A DNA stretch of 9,446 bases, from positions 1 to 9,446 of the forward strand of contig JAJDIC010000080.1 in assembly GCA_030266525.1 (NCBI GenBank), read 5' to 3'. This DNA is from Desulfovibrio sp. OttesenSCG-928-G15 (lineage in GTDB: Bacteria; Desulfobacterota; Desulfovibrionia; Desulfovibrionales; Desulfovibrionaceae). Positions 1 to 5,505 of the stretch are shown here, piece after piece. Position 1 is the first letter of the stretch; the number at the start of each line of letters is the position of its first letter. The notes below the pieces were generated by a model that had not been told where the DNA came from, ran no database searches, and was given only the letters and a program-made list of their open reading frames with translations. The translations under genes were made by a program, and so were the position numbers.

Positions 1-102
1 GTTGTTGAGAGATGAGCCGGTGAGGGAGGGGGCTTGCCTCTTTTGCCGGGGCAAGGGGGAGATATTCCTTTGACATGCGTGTCCCTTGTTCTGGAACTTG
101 CC

Positions 103-130
103 TTGACACGTTCTGCTTTGCGGGGATAGT
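103..130 (+). promoter_or_regulatory. possible sigma70-type promoter of trmFO
   Basis: A perfect -35 hexamer TTGACA lies at 103-108, followed by a 16-bp spacer and GATAGT at 125-130, which matches the -10 consensus at four of six positions. Transcription would start near 137, so the message would begin at the hairpin at 140-162. A second TTGACA at 70-75 has no acceptable -10 partner. This is a consensus match only. Confidence 0.35.
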
Positions 131-139
131 CATCGTTTT

Positions 140-171
140 GAGCATTTCATACCGAAATGCTCTTTCTTTTT
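140..171 (+). terminator. hairpin with T-rich tail in front of trmFO (terminator or leader element)
   Basis: GAGCATTTC at 140-148 and GAAATGCTC at 154-162 form a perfect 9-bp stem around a 5-nt loop (ATACC). The tail at 163-171 is TTTCTTTTT. The shape fits a rho-independent terminator, although the stem is only moderately GC-rich. It could end an upstream transcript, attenuate trmFO, or act as a 5' stability hairpin. The T-rich tail ends two bases before the Shine-Dalgarno of trmFO, so it also sits where it could affect ribosome access. Confidence 0.5.
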
Positions 172-172
172 C

Positions 173-177
173 AGGAG
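173..177 (+). promoter_or_regulatory. ribosome binding site of trmFO
   Basis: AGGAG at 173-177 stands six bases before the ATG at 184. It decides the start in favour of 184 over the in-frame ATG at 157, which lies inside the right arm of the hairpin and has no Shine-Dalgarno. Confidence 0.85.
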
Positions 178-183
178 TATATA

Positions 184-1650
184 ATGGTATTGCGTTCAGT
201 TGCCGTTATCGGGGGTGGGCTTGCCGGGGTGGAGTGCGCGCTTGCCCTTGCCTTCGCGGGTGTTGATGTGACTTTGTTTGAAATGCGTCCGTCTGTTGCT
301 ACCCCTGTTCATGTGGGCGGTAATCTGGCCGAGCTTGTCTGTTCCAATTCCTTTCGTTCCAACGCTGTTGACAGCGCCGTGGGGCGGCTTAAAACGGAGA
401 TGCGGCTGCTCGGCAGTGTGGTCATGGCTACGGCAGACGCCATGCGTGTGCCCGCGGGCAAGGCTTTGGCGGTTGACCGGGAACTCTTTTCCGCAGCCAT
501 TACCCGGCAGGTGGAAGAACATCCTCGTATCCGGCTTGTCCGGCGCGAGGTGTTGTCTCTTGCCGAACCGGAACTTGCGGGCTTTGACGCCGTTGTCGTG
601 GCGGCCGGGCCGTTGGCTTCGGACGCGCTTGCCGCTTCTCTGGCGGCTGTTACCGGAACGGAATATCTGTATTTTTATGATGCCATTGCTCCGGTGGTTG
701 ACGGGGCCAGCGTGAACATGGATGTGGCCTTTTGGGGAGCCCGCTATCAGCCGGAAGATACGGATTATCTGAATTGTCCCATGAACAAGGAAGAGTACGA
801 AGCGTTTTACAACGCCCTTTTGACCGGAGAGCGCTTTGCTTCGCGCGATTTTGAAAAGGAAACCCATTTCGAGGGCTGCATGCCCATTGAGGCCCTCGCG
901 GAACGCGGCTTCAAAACACTGGTTTTCGGCTCGCTCAAGCCGGTGGGCTTTACCGACCCGCGCAGCGGAACACGCCCCTTTGCCCTGTTGCAGCTTCGGG
1001 CGGAAAACGCCAACAAAACCATGTTTAACCTTGTCGGTTGTCAGACCAAGCTTACCTATCCCGAGCAAAAGCGTATTTTCCGCATGGTGCCGGGTTTGGA
1101 AAATGCGGAGTTTGTCCGGCTTGGCAGCATGCACCGCAATACTTTTGTGAACGCCCCAAAAGTGCTGGCCGATGATTGCTCCCTGCTTGGCTTCGCGCCA
1201 AATGCCTCACCAAATGCCTCACCAGACGCCTCACCAGACGCTGCATCTGATATACAGCCTGACTCTGCGCAGACCAGCCCGCACGGCACAAGGCGCATAT
1301 ACCTCGCCGGACAGATAGCCGGGGTGGAGGGCTATGTGGAATCTGCCGCCATGGGCTTGTGGATAGGGCGGTATCTTGCCGCAAAAGCCCAGGGCAAAAC
1401 CCTGTTGCCGCCGCCCCGGGAAAGTGCCCTGGGCGCACTTTTGGGGCATTTGCGCACGCCGGTCAAACGCTTTCAACCCAGCAACGTGCAGTTCGGCCTG
1501 ATGCCGGAACTCGGCGTCAGGGCGGGCAAGGCCAACCGGAAGGCATTGTACGTTTCCCGCGCCCAATCCGCATTTGCCGCTTGGGCGAAGGAGCAGGGCA
1601 TCACCCAGGCAGAACTCGCTGTCGAACAGCCTGGTGCCGATTACCTTTGA
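184..1650 (+). CDS. trmFO: TrmFO, folate- and FAD-dependent tRNA (uracil-54-C5)-methyltransferase
   Basis: This 488-aa cytoplasmic enzyme should methylate U54 in the T-loop of tRNA, taking carbon from methylenetetrahydrofolate and electrons from FADH2. Residues 9-17 (IGGGLAGVE) form the N-terminal dinucleotide-binding motif for FAD. The family motif CSNSFRS puts a cysteine at 53, and FEGCMP puts a second at 232; these match the two conserved cysteines known from the Bacillus enzyme, the second being the catalytic one. FGSLKPVGF (248-256) and AGQIAGVEGYVESAA (375-389) are further family signatures. The protein is longer than the usual 435-450 residues because of a roughly 30-residue low-complexity insert at 340-372. 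The start at 184 rests on the AGGAG at 173-177. A close relative (RlmFO) methylates 23S rRNA in mollicutes, but tRNA is the usual target outside that group. The gene seems to stand alone, with hairpins on both sides. Confidence 0.97.
   Translation: MVLRSVAVIGGGLAGVECALALAFAGVDVTLFEMRPSVATPVHVGGNLAELVCSNSFRSNAVDSAVGRLKTEMRLLGSVVMATADAMRVPAGKALAVDRELFSAAITRQVEEHPRIRLVRREVLSLAEPELAGFDAVVVAAGPLASDALAASLAAVTGTEYLYFYDAIAPVVDGASVNMDVAFWGARYQPEDTDYLNCPMNKEEYEAFYNALLTGERFASRDFEKETHFEGCMPIEALAERGFKTLVFGSLKPVGFTDPRSGTRPFALLQLRAENANKTMFNLVGCQTKLTYPEQKRIFRMVPGLENAEFVRLGSMHRNTFVNAPKVLADDCSLLGFAPNASPNASPDASPDAASDIQPDSAQTSPHGTRRIYLAGQIAGVEGYVESAAMGLWIGRYLAAKAQGKTLLPPPRESALGALLGHLRTPVKRFQPSNVQFGLMPELGVRAGKANRKALYVSRAQSAFAAWAKEQGITQAELAVEQPGADYL
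1201..1248 (+). repeat. 12-nt tandem repeat inside trmFO
   Basis: Two identical copies of AATGCCTCACCA (1201-1212, 1213-1224) are followed by GACGCCTCACCA (1225-1236) and a degenerate fourth copy (1237-1248). Translated, they give N-A-S-P, N-A-S-P, D-A-S-P and D-A-A-S. The unit is a multiple of three, so copy-number change keeps the frame. The repeat opens a Ser/Pro/Asp-rich insert lying between the conserved NTFVNAP and AGQIAGVEGY blocks of the enzyme. Confidence 0.9.
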
Positions 1651-1655
1651 GGTTT

Positions 1656-1715
1656 AGGATTTGCGGACAAATCCTTGCAGAGCATGTATACATTTTCAAT
1701 GGTACAATGCTCTGC
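1656..1715 (+). other. two tandem hairpins downstream of trmFO
   Basis: The first is a perfect 8-bp stem, AGGATTTG (1656-1663) with CAAATCCT (1668-1675), around a CGGA tetraloop, starting five bases after the trmFO stop codon. The second pairs GCAGAGCAT (1677-1685) with ATGCTCTGC (1707-1715) around 21 nt; with one bulged A it can extend through TGTA/TACA. Neither is followed by a T run, so they are not standard intrinsic terminators. They may protect the 3' end of the trmFO message, mark a Rho-dependent end, or act on the next gene. The remaining bases up to 1811 show no convincing promoter. Confidence 0.5.
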
Positions 1716-1811
1716 ATCTAGCGAAATTGCGGAAAAAAGCGACAGCTGCACCGTATGACGTTTCTGCTGGTTGACATGCAAACAGCGTGATTGCCGAAGG
1801 GGCAATATGCA

Positions 1812-3485
1812 ATGCAAATAGCGTATTTCGGGTATTATCTTGAAGAGGGGCTGCGCCAACTGGGCCACGAGGTCTGCCCGCTTCCCCTGACAAAAGGGGC
1901 CAATCTGGAAACTCTGATTTCAAACCATTGTCCCGGAGCCGATTTTGTTTTGCTTGAGCTTTTCGGCGGTAACTTTCCCTTTGTGGATATGGTCTGTTGC
2001 AAGTACAGACTCGTGCTGTACTGTATTGACTCCCCCCTGAACGAGTTCTGGCTGGAGCATATAACAAAGCTGGCTGACGATGTTTTTTTGGATCAGCGTT
2101 CCAGCCTTGAGGTTCTGGCCGGGGCGGGAATACGGTCCGCCTGGCTTCCTTTATGTGTGTACGAAAGAGATTTCAGAGGCAGAAAAGCGCCGCAACACGA
2201 CATAAGTTTTGTGGGAACCATAAACGCACAGCGCGTGAAACGCGCAAATATACTGCGTTGCATTGAAGAACGCTTTTCATTGAATGTGCAAAATAATGTC
2301 AGCCATGCACGCATGCAGGATATTTTTTCGGAATCAAAAATATCCATTAATGAAAACTTGTTCTACGGGCTGACGTTGCGTGTGCTCCAGGGCATGGCTG
2401 CGGGAACGGTTCTGTTTACAGAAGCAAACTATACAGATGTGCACGGCATATTTGAGGATGGAAAAGAACTGGTCTGCTATGAGCCGGATACCCTCTTACC
2501 CCGCCTGACCGATGTTCTTGAAAACTACCCCGACTATATTCAGGTCGCTTCTGCAGGACAGGAACTCTGCCGGCTGCGCCACACCAGTAAAGTAAGAGCG
2601 GTGGAATTGCTTGAGCACATCCGGCAGGAAAATGCCAGTAATCAACGCCGCAGCAACGCAGAACGACGCTATCACTTTGCCTGTGCCGAATATTTGTTCA
2701 GTGTGCGTTTTGGCGGATATATCGGTGGGGCGCGCAAAGTTTTTCAGGAAATACTGGATAGTGGCGAACCGGATGCGTTTGTGGGTAAAGCAGCCTTGAT
2801 GCTTGGAGACATATACGCCCGGTTGGAGTATCCACAAGAAGCCTGTCAGTTGTACGATATATCGGTGGAAAAAGATGGCAGCATGGAAGGAGCGATAAAA
2901 AGCGCCATTGTCTGCTGCGGTGAAAAAAATTATCTCGCGGCTATGCGAAACCTGAAACGCGCCATACGCATGGCTGCCCCCCCTGCAACAAAAAAACCGG
3001 CTGGCGCATCCGGCGAAAGCAGCACCGAACCGTCCGTGGCGACGTTGGACAGGCCGCCCATGGTTCTGCCCATTGAACTGGCTGACGCAATGGTACTCTT
3101 GTTGGATGACCCGCAAAACCAGTCAAAGGAATCCTTGTTGCTTTTTTTGGCAGCGCGCCTGTTTTTTGAGATGGGAAAGATAAATACGCTTGGCTTCCTT
3201 GGTTCTCAAAAGGACGCGGTTCCGGGCGCTGCCCTGCCTTTGGCTTTCAAGGCATGGGAGAGCGAAAATTCAGCGGAAATTCTCGATTTTATGCTAGCCT
3301 GCGCCAGAAAGGCGGGAGTTGAAATTGAACTTCTGCCTACTCTGGTTTCCGCCATTTACGGCCTGACCGCGGAAAGGCGGCATATCGTTTGCGCTGCGGA
3401 ACTGGCTTATAAGAACTATGACAAGCATTTGTCTGAAACACTGGTCGCGAACATGCGTAAATTCGGAAAGTCTTCTTTATTATGA
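1812..3485 (+). CDS. CgeB-like glycosyltransferase with helical C-terminal domain
   Basis: This 557-aa protein has no signal peptide or membrane segment and is probably cytoplasmic. Residues 1-270 resemble the CgeB-type (GT4-like) glycosyltransferases: an N-terminal Rossmann start (IAYFGYYLEEGLRQLGHEV, 3-21), the segment VLYCIDSPLNEFW (68-80), DISFVGTINAQR (130-141), and the C-terminal nucleotide-sugar block INENLFYGLTLRVLQGMAAG (179-198) with GTVLFTEA and FEDGKELVCYEP. Residues 285-390 are helical and TPR-like, with a Lys/Pro/Ser/Glu-rich linker at about 390-416 and a further helical region to 557. The ATG at 1812 is chosen because AAGGGG at 1797-1802 stands nine bases before it; the in-frame TTG at 1791 has no such site. 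It uses the rare isoleucine codon ATA much more often than trmFO does, a hint of different ancestry. Sugar donor and acceptor cannot be told from sequence. Its 3' end faces the minus-strand lipoprotein gene. Confidence 0.88.
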   Translation: MQIAYFGYYLEEGLRQLGHEVCPLPLTKGANLETLISNHCPGADFVLLELFGGNFPFVDMVCCKYRLVLYCIDSPLNEFWLEHITKLADDVFLDQRSSLEVLAGAGIRSAWLPLCVYERDFRGRKAPQHDISFVGTINAQRVKRANILRCIEERFSLNVQNNVSHARMQDIFSESKISINENLFYGLTLRVLQGMAAGTVLFTEANYTDVHGIFEDGKELVCYEPDTLLPRLTDVLENYPDYIQVASAGQELCRLRHTSKVRAVELLEHIRQENASNQRRSNAERRYHFACAEYLFSVRFGGYIGGARKVFQEILDSGEPDAFVGKAALMLGDIYARLEYPQEACQLYDISVEKDGSMEGAIKSAIVCCGEKNYLAAMRNLKRAIRMAAPPATKKPAGASGESSTEPSVATLDRPPMVLPIELADAMVLLLDDPQNQSKESLLLFLAARLFFEMGKINTLGFLGSQKDAVPGAALPLAFKAWESENSAEILDFMLACARKAGVEIELLPTLVSAIYGLTAERRHIVCAAELAYKNYDKHLSETLVANMRKFGKSSLL

Positions 3486-3599
3486 AGGGGGTTCGGGTAA
3501 AAAGTCGTTCAGCCCTCAAGGGCGTTGCGGCTGATAATGGGCAGAAGACATGGAAAATTACGGGGCAGGCGGGAGTAATTGGGAATAGTCTCGCTCAAT

Positions 3600-3640
3600 A
3601 AAAAAGCCAACGGGAAATATCCTGGGATATTCCCCGTTGG
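3600..3640 (-). terminator. rho-independent terminator, leftward
   Basis: Bases 3607-3621 pair with 3626-3640 as a 15-bp stem with one mismatch and a CTGG loop. On the minus strand the stem is followed directly by CTTTTTTATT (complement of the A run at 3600-3605), the classic intrinsic terminator form. On the plus strand there is no T run after it. It would end transcripts coming from the lipoprotein gene, whose stop lies about 220 bases away, or a small RNA encoded just before it. Confidence 0.82.
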
Positions 3641-3654
3641 GAGCGTAGTGGGGC

Positions 3655-3723
3655 GTTGCGGGCTCTCTTGTGACCTTTGGGTTCCGTCTCTGCTTCGGAA
3701 AAGATCAAAGCCGAACCCGCAAC
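3655..3723 (-). ncRNA. possible structured RNA or folded 3' UTR segment
   Basis: Three nested pairings are visible: GTTGCGGG (3655-3662) with CCCGCAAC (3716-3723), CTTTG (3675-3679) with CAAAG (3706-3710), and TTCCG (3682-3686) with CGGAA (3696-3700). GGGTTC/GAACCC offers a competing pairing. Read leftward it is followed after about 15 bases by the terminator, so it could be a small RNA of roughly 130 nt or the tail of the lipoprotein message. I recognise no known RNA family and find no clear promoter. An interspersed genomic repeat is the main alternative. Confidence 0.25.
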
Positions 3724-3859
3724 AATTTCTAGCGTATCTTGCATACCGTATACTGTTACTATGTACTTTTTCCCCTATTCGCCCAGGTTTGAGAAATTTG
3801 GGTGGCATACACTTTTGCCTGTCGCCTTTTTCCTCCGGCTTTGTCAGCGCGCTTTCCTG

Positions 3860-4432
3860 TCAGCGCCTGCCCTTGCCGGAGCCCTTGCCCCTGTTCCCGC
3901 CTGACTTGCCGCTTCCTCTGCTGCCGGCGCCGAACGATCTTCCCTCACTACCTCGTGAAGGCCGTGTTACGGAATCCCGACCGCCGCTTCCAGCCCTGTC
4001 CGGGCGGCCCATTTCGTGGCGTCTGCCGGAATTACTATCCGGGCGGCCCATTCCGGGGCGCTTGTTGCTGCCCCTGTCCGGGCGGTTCATATCCGGGCGT
4101 CTGTTCTTGTCCGGACGGTTGACATCATGCTTGCGCTTGCTGTCGTGCCTGTTGTCGCTCCGGTACTTCTTGTCGTCATGCGGCCGCTTCCTGTCGCCGT
4201 GATGAGGCTTTCTGTAACCGTCCGGGTAGCCGTGGCGCCGATAGTCGCCACGGTAGCCGGTCTGGTAAAAGCCCAGGCCACCGGTATATCCGTAGCCGCC
4301 GTCATAGCCGTAATCGTCGTCATAACCGTAATAGTCGCTATACCCCCAACCGCTGTGCACACAGCCGGAGCAAAGAAGTGCGCCGGTCAGCATCACCGCC
4401 AGAAGCAAAGTGGAACGTTGTATTGTCTTCAT
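3860..4432 (-). CDS. repeat-rich basic putative lipoprotein
   Basis: This 190-aa protein starts with a short basic head and hydrophobic stretch (MKTIQRSTLLLAVMLTGALL), followed by CSGC, so Cys24 is the likely lipidated residue after signal peptidase II cleavage. The lipobox is irregular, with Cys rather than Leu at -3. Residues 25-60 are Gly/Tyr/Asp-rich (Y-G-Y-D-D-D and related units), residues 61-103 are rich in His, Arg, Lys and Asp, residues 104-154 carry degenerate R-P-D repeats, and residues 155-190 are a Gly/Ser/Arg/Lys tail. It should be anchored in the inner or outer membrane with a disordered periplasmic or surface chain. The start at 4432 is set by AAGGGGG at 4439-4445. I recognise no family and no function is assigned; the composition would suit binding to polyanions, cell wall or metal. 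Its opposite strand is open in long stretches, but those frames lack ribosome binding sites. Confidence 0.85.
   Translation of the reverse strand: MKTIQRSTLLLAVMLTGALLCSGCVHSGWGYSDYYGYDDDYGYDGGYGYTGGLGFYQTGYRGDYRRHGYPDGYRKPHHGDRKRPHDDKKYRSDNRHDSKRKHDVNRPDKNRRPDMNRPDRGSNKRPGMGRPDSNSGRRHEMGRPDRAGSGGRDSVTRPSRGSEGRSFGAGSRGSGKSGGNRGKGSGKGRR
3971..4123 (-). repeat. degenerate 13-codon tandem repeats in the lipoprotein gene
   Basis: The coded units begin V-N-R-P-D (residue 104), M-N-R-P-D (115), M-G-R-P-D (128) and M-G-R-P-D (141), with a decayed V-T-R-P-S at 155. Spacing is 11, 13 and 13 residues, then 14. At the DNA level CGGGCGGCCCATT occurs at 4001 and 4040, with variants at 4079 and 4112, showing the 39-bp period directly. 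Confidence 0.8.
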
Positions 4433-4438
4433 GGAGCA

Positions 4439-4445
4439 CCCCCTT
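4439..4445 (-). promoter_or_regulatory. ribosome binding site of the lipoprotein gene
   Basis: On the minus strand AAGGGGG stands six bases before the ATG at 4432. It favours this start over an in-frame ATG nine codons upstream, which would place charged residues ahead of the signal peptide. Confidence 0.8.
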
Positions 4446-4468
4446 GAATGGTTTTCCATCTTTCTTGA

Positions 4469-4492
4469 TTACAATATGCGTAGCGATTGTGA
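4469..4492. promoter_or_regulatory. operator-like dyad upstream of the lipoprotein gene
   Basis: TTACAAT (4469-4475) and ATTGTGA (4486-4492) form an inverted repeat matching at six of seven positions, with a 10-bp spacer. It lies 37-60 bases before the lipoprotein start, a usual place for a repressor or activator site. The half-sites point the opposite way from a CRP/FNR site. The regulator is not known. Confidence 0.25.
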
Positions 4493-4762
4493 GGGAAAAA
4501 TGAAGCAGGCGTGGTAAAATTATGGAATATGCGGATGGACCGGCGGGGCGCACGGAAACAGAAAAAAAATGCGCCGCCTTGAAAAAATGAGAAAAGGGGG
4601 GTAAGTACTATAGTCTGGATACCGGAGACGGAAGGTTTACGCGCAGGGCGCGAGGGCAAATCTTTGCCGGGCCTGTAGCGATTGCGATGGTACACTATTG
4701 TACGGCGTATGTTGGCAAGCGCATTTGTTTTTTTCATTGCCCGTAACAAACCGAGATCCACC

Positions 4763-5287
4763 ATGACTGACATGAGAAAATACGCGTTTGACCCGGATAT
4801 TCTGAATTGCGCCATCCGCGCTGCCAGACCGTCCCTTGGCGAGGCGACCACGGTAGAGGCTTACCGGCTGATGCAGTTTACCCTGCGCGACGTTTTGGAG
4901 CAGGAGTTTGGCACAAAAGAGACCGATCGCCTGTTTTCACTTGCCGGGGAGCTTGCGGGAAGAAGCTTTTTCAGGCGCTATTGCGGCGGCGTTACAGACG
5001 CAAGCTCACTGGCGGGGGTGGTGCAAAAGGAATTCAAACGCCAGGGAATGGGGTTGGTGCGCTTTGAACTGGTAGATCTGGATAGGGGGCTTATCCGCCT
5101 GACCGTGGATGAAGATCTGGACTGTTCCGGCCTGCCGGATACGCAGGACACGGTTTGCGTCTATGATGAGGGCTTTATCAAGGGGCTGCTTGACTCCTTT
5201 TCCGGCGAGAAATACAGAGTCAAGGAAGTTGACTGCTGGTGCACGGGGGCAAGAAGCTGCCGCTTTGTTGCCGAGCGGGACGTATAG
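4763..5287 (+). CDS. V4R-domain (4-vinyl reductase family) sensor protein
   Basis: This 174-aa soluble protein is little more than a V4R domain, a fold that binds small hydrophobic or aromatic ligands and is often fused to bacterial regulators. The C-terminal half carries the family signature: DCSGLP (120-125), VCVYDEGFIKGLLDSF (131-146) and CWCTGARSCRF (158-168). Cysteines at 121, 132, 158, 160 and 166 could bind metal or respond to redox state. It has no DNA-binding or catalytic domain, so it probably acts through a partner; the next gene encodes a diguanylate cyclase with no ligand-binding domain. The ATG at 4763 is preceded by a weak GAG and the start is not fully settled: ATG at 4772 or 4709 and TTG at 4682 are in frame, but the longer versions add a hydrophobic stretch that does not belong to the domain. 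Confidence 0.9.
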   Translation: MTDMRKYAFDPDILNCAIRAARPSLGEATTVEAYRLMQFTLRDVLEQEFGTKETDRLFSLAGELAGRSFFRRYCGGVTDASSLAGVVQKEFKRQGMGLVRFELVDLDRGLIRLTVDEDLDCSGLPDTQDTVCVYDEGFIKGLLDSFSGEKYRVKEVDCWCTGARSCRFVAERDV

Positions 5288-5306
5288 ACAGGGAGGCTGC
5301 CCTGTC
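5287..5306 (+). other. hairpin directly after the V4R stop codon
   Basis: GACAGGG (5287-5293) and CCCTGTC (5300-5306) form a perfect 7-bp stem with a 6-nt loop, starting at the last base of the TAG stop. The nearest T run (5332-5337) is 25 bases further on, so it is not a standard intrinsic terminator. It may reduce read-through into the cyclase gene or protect the upstream message. Confidence 0.35.
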
Positions 5307-5378
5307 GGAACACCTGCGCTATCTTTCATTGTTTTTTATTGTTATTGTGCCGTTACTTGTCGTGCCATGATGATTTTG

Positions 5379-5414
5379 CAGTTACGTGAACCCGATTGTT
5401 GTAACTGTCGGGTT
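5379..5414 (+). promoter_or_regulatory. interleaved inverted repeats in the leader of the cyclase gene
   Basis: CAGTTAC (5379-5385) pairs with GTAACTG (5401-5407), and AACCCGA (5389-5395) pairs with TCGGGTT (5408-5414). The arms alternate, and there is no base between the third and fourth arm, so the two hairpins exclude each other in RNA. They lie about 90 bases before the start codon. They could be a two-state leader or overlapping operator sites, or a chance pair. Confidence 0.3.
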
Positions 5415-5491
5415 TCGCACAGCGCGAGTAGCGTGCGCGTTGAGCCTCATGGAAGATGTACAGGGTCCGGGTTGGCGGTTGTATTTCAGGC

Positions 5492-5498
5492 AAGGGAG
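5492..5498 (+). promoter_or_regulatory. ribosome binding site of the GGDEF gene
   Basis: AAGGGAG at 5492-5498 stands seven bases before ATG 5506. The longer in-frame start GTG 5386 and the ATG at 5449 lack such a site, so 5506 is preferred. Confidence 0.8.
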
Positions 5499-5505
5499 CC
5501 GGCTG

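Larger units (their letters stand above)
3486..3859. other. intergenic region between convergent genes
   Basis: There is no credible gene here: reading frames in this stretch lack ribosome binding sites and run through the terminator stem. It holds a small GCCC/GGGC hairpin near 3513, an AATTAC/GTAATT dyad near 3553-3580, a leftward terminator (3600-3640), a nested foldable segment (3655-3723), and an AT-rich stretch rich in GTAT/ATAC words at about 3733-3765. No terminator is visible for the rightward glycosyltransferase gene. Confidence 0.6.
4433..4762. other. divergent intergenic region
   Basis: These 330 bases separate the leftward lipoprotein gene from the rightward V4R gene and must hold promoters for both. 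I see an operator-like dyad (4469-4492), a TTGAAA at 4579-4584 followed by TACTAT and TATAGT words at 4606-4614 but with spacers of 21-24 bp, too long for a normal promoter, a GGCAAA/TTTGCC hairpin at 4655-4668, and a T run at about 4728-4734 just before the V4R start. None is a convincing promoter or terminator, and no small gene is apparent. Confidence 0.5.

Noticed and set aside
1..69. Possible gene end, tRNA or terminator at the left edge
   Set aside because: A CTTGCC/GGCAAG dyad is visible, but there is no T run, no cloverleaf, and too little sequence to support a gene.
196..1134. 312-codon open frame on the minus strand inside trmFO
   Set aside because: It is antisense to a fully conserved TrmFO reading frame, has no ribosome binding site seen and matches no family; it follows from codon bias.
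1771..1799. TTGACATGC at 1771-1779, also present at 70-78, as a shared promoter element
   Set aside because: Neither copy has a -10 box at a workable distance; a 9-bp match in this length is not compelling.
3509..3808. 99-codon frame on the minus strand
   Set aside because: It reads through the whole terminator hairpin and the nested stems and shows no ribosome binding site or domain.
3579..4202. 207-codon open frame on the plus strand, Leu/Pro-rich
   Set aside because: Its second half is the complement of the R-P-D and Gly/Arg repeats of the lipoprotein gene and its first half runs through the terminator stem; no ribosome binding site.
4016..4447. 143-codon hydrophobic frame on the plus strand, membrane-protein-like
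   Set aside because: The Val/Ile/Ala richness is the complement of Gly/Tyr/Asp codons in the lipoprotein gene; the minus frame has a signal peptide and a strong ribosome binding site.
5386..5505. 40-codon N-terminal extension of the GGDEF protein from GTG 5386
   Set aside because: A strong Shine-Dalgarno sits before ATG 5506 and none before GTG 5386; the extension has no recognisable domain.
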